Part shown: piece by piece, positions 15,694 through 18,121 of the stretch
Layout of the letters: every line of letters begins with the position of its first letter
Position numbering within the stretch: position 1 is the stretch's first letter
Source of the DNA: JAKVCB01 sp963578605
Lineage (GTDB): Bacteria; Planctomycetota; Planctomycetia; Pirellulales; Lacipirellulaceae
Assembly (NCBI GenBank): GCA_963578605.1
Contig: CAUZEA010000106.1
Coordinates: forward strand, 1 to 18,121
Reading direction: 5' to 3'
Length of the DNA stretch: 18,121 bases
Translations under genes and position numbers: made by a program
Notes under the pieces: model-generated
Told to the model about the DNA's origin: nothing
The model's database searches: none
The model's input: only the letters and a program-made list of their open reading frames with translations

Positions 15694-16884
15694 ATGCGTC
15701 TGTTCACACTTTTTCTACTGGCCACTCTGGTGGCCACTTCCGCTAGTGCTGCTTCGTATCAGAAAACGGACGGGACCATCGTTGATCCGATCCGGCTGAC
15801 GCACGGGGGATCTCACTCCTACAGCGGGGTAAATCTGGAATCCGGCGCGAACCTGACCGGCGCGAACCTGACCGACGCGTTCCTGCATCGCGCGGACCTG
15901 ACTAACGCGAACCTGTACCGCGCGAACCTGTACCGCGCGAACCTGTACCGCGCGAACCTGTACGGTGCGAGCCTGTACTGCGCGAACCTGCGCGAGGCGA
16001 ACCTGAATGGCGCGGACTTGCGTTTTGCACGTTTGAGTCAGGTGGACCTGATATTAGCAAGCCTCTTCACCACGGACCTGTCCGACGCGAACCTGAACGG
16101 CGCGAACCTGACTGGCGCGAGCCTGGGCAGCGCGAGACTGTATCACACGGACCTGAGCCGAGCCAACCTGGGCGACGCAATCCTGACCAACGCGGACTTG
16201 ACCGAAGCGAACCTGACGGGCGCGAACCTGGGCGACGCAATTCTGACCAACGCAATTCTGACCAACGCAATTCTGACCAACGCGAACTTGACGGGCGTGA
16301 ACCTGACGGGCGTGAACCTGACGGGCGTGAACCTGACGGGCGTGAACCTGACGGGCGTGAACCTGACGGGCGTGAACCTGACGGGCGCGGACCTGAACGG
16401 GGCGGACCTGACCCGCGCGAGACTGCATCACGCGGACCTGAGCAACGCGAACCTAGAGGACGCGGACCTGACCGGCTCAAATCTCACAGCCGCGAGATAC
16501 TGGGAAAACACCTATTGGACCAACGCTTATTACTACGCCGACAACGTCCCGACCTGGGGCAGTGGTATGGATCAAGAATGGCGTGACTCGGAGGGAATCC
16601 TGGCGATTGATCCAACGAGCGGCGACTTCAATAGCGACGGCGTTATCGATGCAGCCGACTACACGATCTTTCGGGACAACCTAGGTTTGGATGCTTCAGT
16701 TCTGAACGGCAACGGTATCGGGGGGTATACGAATGTTAGCGTCATCGACTACCAGATGTGGAAGATAAACTTTGGCCAGTCCACAGCCAGTGGCTCAGGG
16801 GCAGACCATGTCCCCGAACCCACCACCATGCTGCTGGCCCTCTTGGCCATGACCGCCGCACCGCTTCGAGTGCGGTGCGGGTGA
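15694..16884 (+). CDS. Pentapeptide-repeat protein with dockerin-like motif and PEP-CTERM tail
   Basis: A 396-residue exported protein. Signal peptide: MRLFTLFLLATLVATSASA. Residues about 45-270 are an almost unbroken series of A(N/D)LxG-type pentapeptides (SGANLTGANLTDAFL, TNANLYRANLYRANLYRANL, TGVNLTGVNL), which by family precedent fold as a right-handed quadrilateral beta-helix. A segment with YYYADNVPTWGSGMDQEWRD follows. The dockerin-like motif is GDFNSDGVIDAADYTIFRDN (about 309-328), and the tail is PEPTTMLLALLAMTAAPLRV. Pentapeptide proteins mostly lack enzymatic activity. An exported version with a sorting tail suggests a rigid rod or spacer on the envelope, but that is inference. GGAG 7 bases upstream supports the ATG. 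The related gene at 12591 is dead. Confidence 0.9.
   Translation: MRLFTLFLLATLVATSASAASYQKTDGTIVDPIRLTHGGSHSYSGVNLESGANLTGANLTDAFLHRADLTNANLYRANLYRANLYRANLYGASLYCANLREANLNGADLRFARLSQVDLILASLFTTDLSDANLNGANLTGASLGSARLYHTDLSRANLGDAILTNADLTEANLTGANLGDAILTNAILTNAILTNANLTGVNLTGVNLTGVNLTGVNLTGVNLTGVNLTGADLNGADLTRARLHHADLSNANLEDADLTGSNLTAARYWENTYWTNAYYYADNVPTWGSGMDQEWRDSEGILAIDPTSGDFNSDGVIDAADYTIFRDNLGLDASVLNGNGIGGYTNVSVIDYQMWKINFGQSTASGSGADHVPEPTTMLLALLAMTAAPLRVRCG
15916..15960 (+). repeat. Three perfect 15-bp units inside the pentapeptide gene
   Basis: TACCGCGCGAACCTG is repeated three times in tandem, encoding YRANL units. Identity at the DNA level, not only in protein, indicates recent expansion by slippage or unequal recombination. 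Confidence 0.85.
16291..16380 (+). repeat. Six perfect 15-bp units inside the pentapeptide gene
   Basis: ACGGGCGTGAACCTG occurs six times in tandem (16291-16380), encoding TGVNL units, followed by the variant ACGGGCGCGGACCTG. Two perfect units of ACCAACGCAATTCTG lie at 16246-16275. The tract keeps frame because the unit is a multiple of three, so copy number can vary without killing the gene. Confidence 0.9.
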
Positions 16885-16898
16885 TGTGTCACACGAGA

Positions 16899-16964
16899 GC
16901 AAAACCTTGCCCCCGCACCGGGGGCAGGTCATACTAGCCAGTGGTATTCCGCAGGAGGTGCCTT
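16899..16964. repeat. Hairpin spacer, copy C (partial)
   Basis: It matches copy B from GCAAAAC to GGAGGTTCCTT, with 59 of 66 matches by my count, and then stops. A perfect hairpin, TGCCCCCG (16908-16915), loop CAC, CGGGGGCA (16919-16926), lies between the convergent stops at 16884 and just left of 16929. It could terminate either transcript, although it has no T-tract. The homology ends near 16964, which is the breakpoint in the minus-strand gene. Confidence 0.7.
16908..16926. terminator. G/C-rich hairpin between convergent genes
   Basis: An 8-bp perfect stem with a 3-base loop sits in the 44-bp gap between the pentapeptide gene stop and the end of the minus-strand gene. It is terminator-like in place and shape but lacks the U-run, so factor-dependent or no termination is also possible. 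Confidence 0.4.
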
Positions 16965-18121
16965 GTCGACAATGTCTACAACCACGGGTGCAGCCTCTTT
17001 GCCAAACTGCTCTCGTGCCCAATCGAGTTTGATCTTGGCAGGATCGGCAAAGGGGTCTTTCATGTAAGCTGAAATGGCATGCCAATTGACCATATTGAGC
17101 GGATGGTCCCAACCGTCCGAGTTTATGACAGCCATGACCCACACACCCTGCTGACCGGTTTTCACAATTTTTTGAAAGCCTTCACTCCATTCATCGACCA
17201 TCTGCCAAGAAATGTCATGTACCCCGCGCCGTGCTTCGGGCTGTTGAATGCTGGTCACATAAGGAGAGAGTCCTTGAGCATCTTTTTTGATCGTGTCGAA
17301 TAATGGGTGATGTGGCCATTGGGAGTGAAAATCCCAGTACCATAGTTTCATGAGAACCATTGCGTTCTCCGGAATGTCACCCGTCATGTCCCGGAAATAT
17401 TGAGCTTCGTGGCGTTGTCCCCAGGGGTCGTCCTGGCAGGTCTCCCAAAAAAGCATCGCGTTGTACTTTTTTAGCAACCCCGCCATGAGACGAATGGCGT
17501 CGCGTGTTCGTGCGCGTGACGTTTTCTTGTTGCATAGTTCACAGTCGCACATCCATGGCGTGCCGTTAATAAAGAAAAACTCGGTACCTGCCATTCTATA
17601 ACCGGCCAGGTCGGGTATTATCGCGAAGTCACCGGCGATTCGTTTTTCCCAATACTCTTTGGTTGCCTCGCTGTAGGGGCAGAGTTTTTTCGATTTCCGA
17701 GGAGAGGCATCGCTACGATTTTGCGGCCATGAATGGCCACGTTCGGTCTCGTACCATTCACGGCGAATAATCATTCCGATGTCGTTCTTCCGCAGGTGAC
17801 GAGAGAAATTGCGCCATGCGTCTGGGTCTTGTTCGGGGGTACCGTACATTGCCATGTAATTAAACACCCAGTCACGCACTTGGGTAACATAGCGACCCAA
17901 GAGCGAGGAGGGGTCTGTGTGTCGCATGTCTTCCAAGGTAAATATATTGGGACAATGCGAAAAGTAGGAGAGACCATCTGGCTCGTGCCAGGGCTCTGAC
18001 CCAGCCCCCTTAAACGAGTCCACGCCCTGATAGACAATCGGGGTGTCAGGACGCATTTCAAGGAGGGCAAGCGATGCCACGAGGTAAGAAACACGGTCCG
18101 GAAGAGGTGATCCCGAAGTTG
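16929..18121 (-). CDS. GH67-like TIM-barrel glycosidase-like protein, partial at 5' side and truncated at C-terminus
   Basis: The frame stays open to the right window edge, so the true start lies outside; the in-frame GTG at 18080 is probably internal. Visible segments: PLPDRVSYLVASLALLEMRP, DWVFNYMAMYG, IGMIIRREWYETERG, EYWEKRIAGDFAIIPDL, CDCELCNKK, NAMLFWETCQDDPWG, VLMKLWYWDFHSQWPHHP, ISWQMVDEWSEGFQ, GVWVMAVINSDGWDHPLNMV and WAREQFGKEAAPVVVDIVD. The pattern of a final NMVNW helix followed by 'K-LDWAREQFG' resembles alpha-glucuronidase (GH67)/DUF4838-type proteins. The substrate is uncertain. After VVVDIVD the reading passes into spacer copy C, adding about 11 unrelated residues (KAPPAEYHWLV) before a stop, so the native C-terminus is lost. 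Whether the product still folds is unknown. Confidence 0.6.
   Translation of the reverse strand, partial: TSGSPLPDRVSYLVASLALLEMRPDTPIVYQGVDSFKGAGSEPWHEPDGLSYFSHCPNIFTLEDMRHTDPSSLLGRYVTQVRDWVFNYMAMYGTPEQDPDAWRNFSRHLRKNDIGMIIRREWYETERGHSWPQNRSDASPRKSKKLCPYSEATKEYWEKRIAGDFAIIPDLAGYRMAGTEFFFINGTPWMCDCELCNKKTSRARTRDAIRLMAGLLKKYNAMLFWETCQDDPWGQRHEAQYFRDMTGDIPENAMVLMKLWYWDFHSQWPHHPLFDTIKKDAQGLSPYVTSIQQPEARRGVHDISWQMVDEWSEGFQKIVKTGQQGVWVMAVINSDGWDHPLNMVNWHAISAYMKDPFADPAKIKLDWAREQFGKEAAPVVVDIVDKAPPAEYHWLV

Noticed and set aside
15916..16380. CRISPR-like regularly repeated units
   Set aside because: The 15-bp units are contiguous with no spacers, lie inside an open frame and encode pentapeptides.
16054..16480. 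Long minus-strand frames rich in VHARQ or SGSRP repeats opposite the pentapeptide gene
   Set aside because: They are antisense shadows of the 15-bp coding repeat, with no start context and no family resemblance.

Overview
The window looks like chromosome from a planctomycete, probably a Pirellulales-type bacterium. The basis is the combination of secreted sulfatase remnants, a SUMF1-like domain fused to DUF1080, secreted glycosidase-like proteins, dockerin-like calcium motifs, PEP-CTERM sorting tails, an IS66 transposase relic with a CPRC/CQCP zinc-finger region, and moderately high GC. This is inference from gene content; no rRNA or tRNA gene was seen.

Left part (1-8.5 kb) is a secreted carbohydrate-degradation neighbourhood. 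A sulfatase C-terminal fragment ends abruptly at a short interspersed repeat. It is followed by a GH106-like (alpha-L-rhamnosidase family) enzyme on the minus strand, a SUMF1-like/DUF1080 fusion on the plus strand, a secreted TIM-barrel glycosidase-like protein on the minus strand, and an oligogalacturonate-lyase-like beta-propeller on the minus strand. All four intact proteins begin with export signals, so they probably act in the periplasm or outside the cell on sulfated or pectin-like, rhamnose-containing glycans.

Middle part (8.5-10.0 kb) is a scrap yard. It holds a second copy of the short repeat, a second sulfatase relic with two frameshifts, a 194-bp element bounded by 43-bp inverted repeats, and an IS66 transposase relic spread over three frames that runs in frame into a PEP-CTERM-like tail. 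A clear sigma70-type promoter then precedes the next block.

Right part (10.0-16.9 kb) is a plus-strand tandem family of PEP-CTERM proteins. In order it has a beta-propeller, a beta-propeller with dockerin, a dead pentapeptide-repeat gene, a large fusion (TIM-barrel domain, the same propeller, dockerin, PEP-CTERM) and a live pentapeptide-repeat gene with dockerin. A 120-bp hairpin-bearing spacer precedes both pentapeptide genes, and a 66-bp third copy follows the last one. The array grew by duplication of a unit and is decaying: one pentapeptide copy has lost its ATG, has shifted frames and carries an internal stop. The third spacer copy forms the 3' end of a minus-strand GH67-like gene (16.9 kb to the window edge), whose C-terminus appears to have been replaced.

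Taken together, the window shows a glycan-degradation locus beside a locally expanding set of exosortase-sorted surface proteins. No exosortase gene is present here, and no CRISPR array or classical defence system was found.
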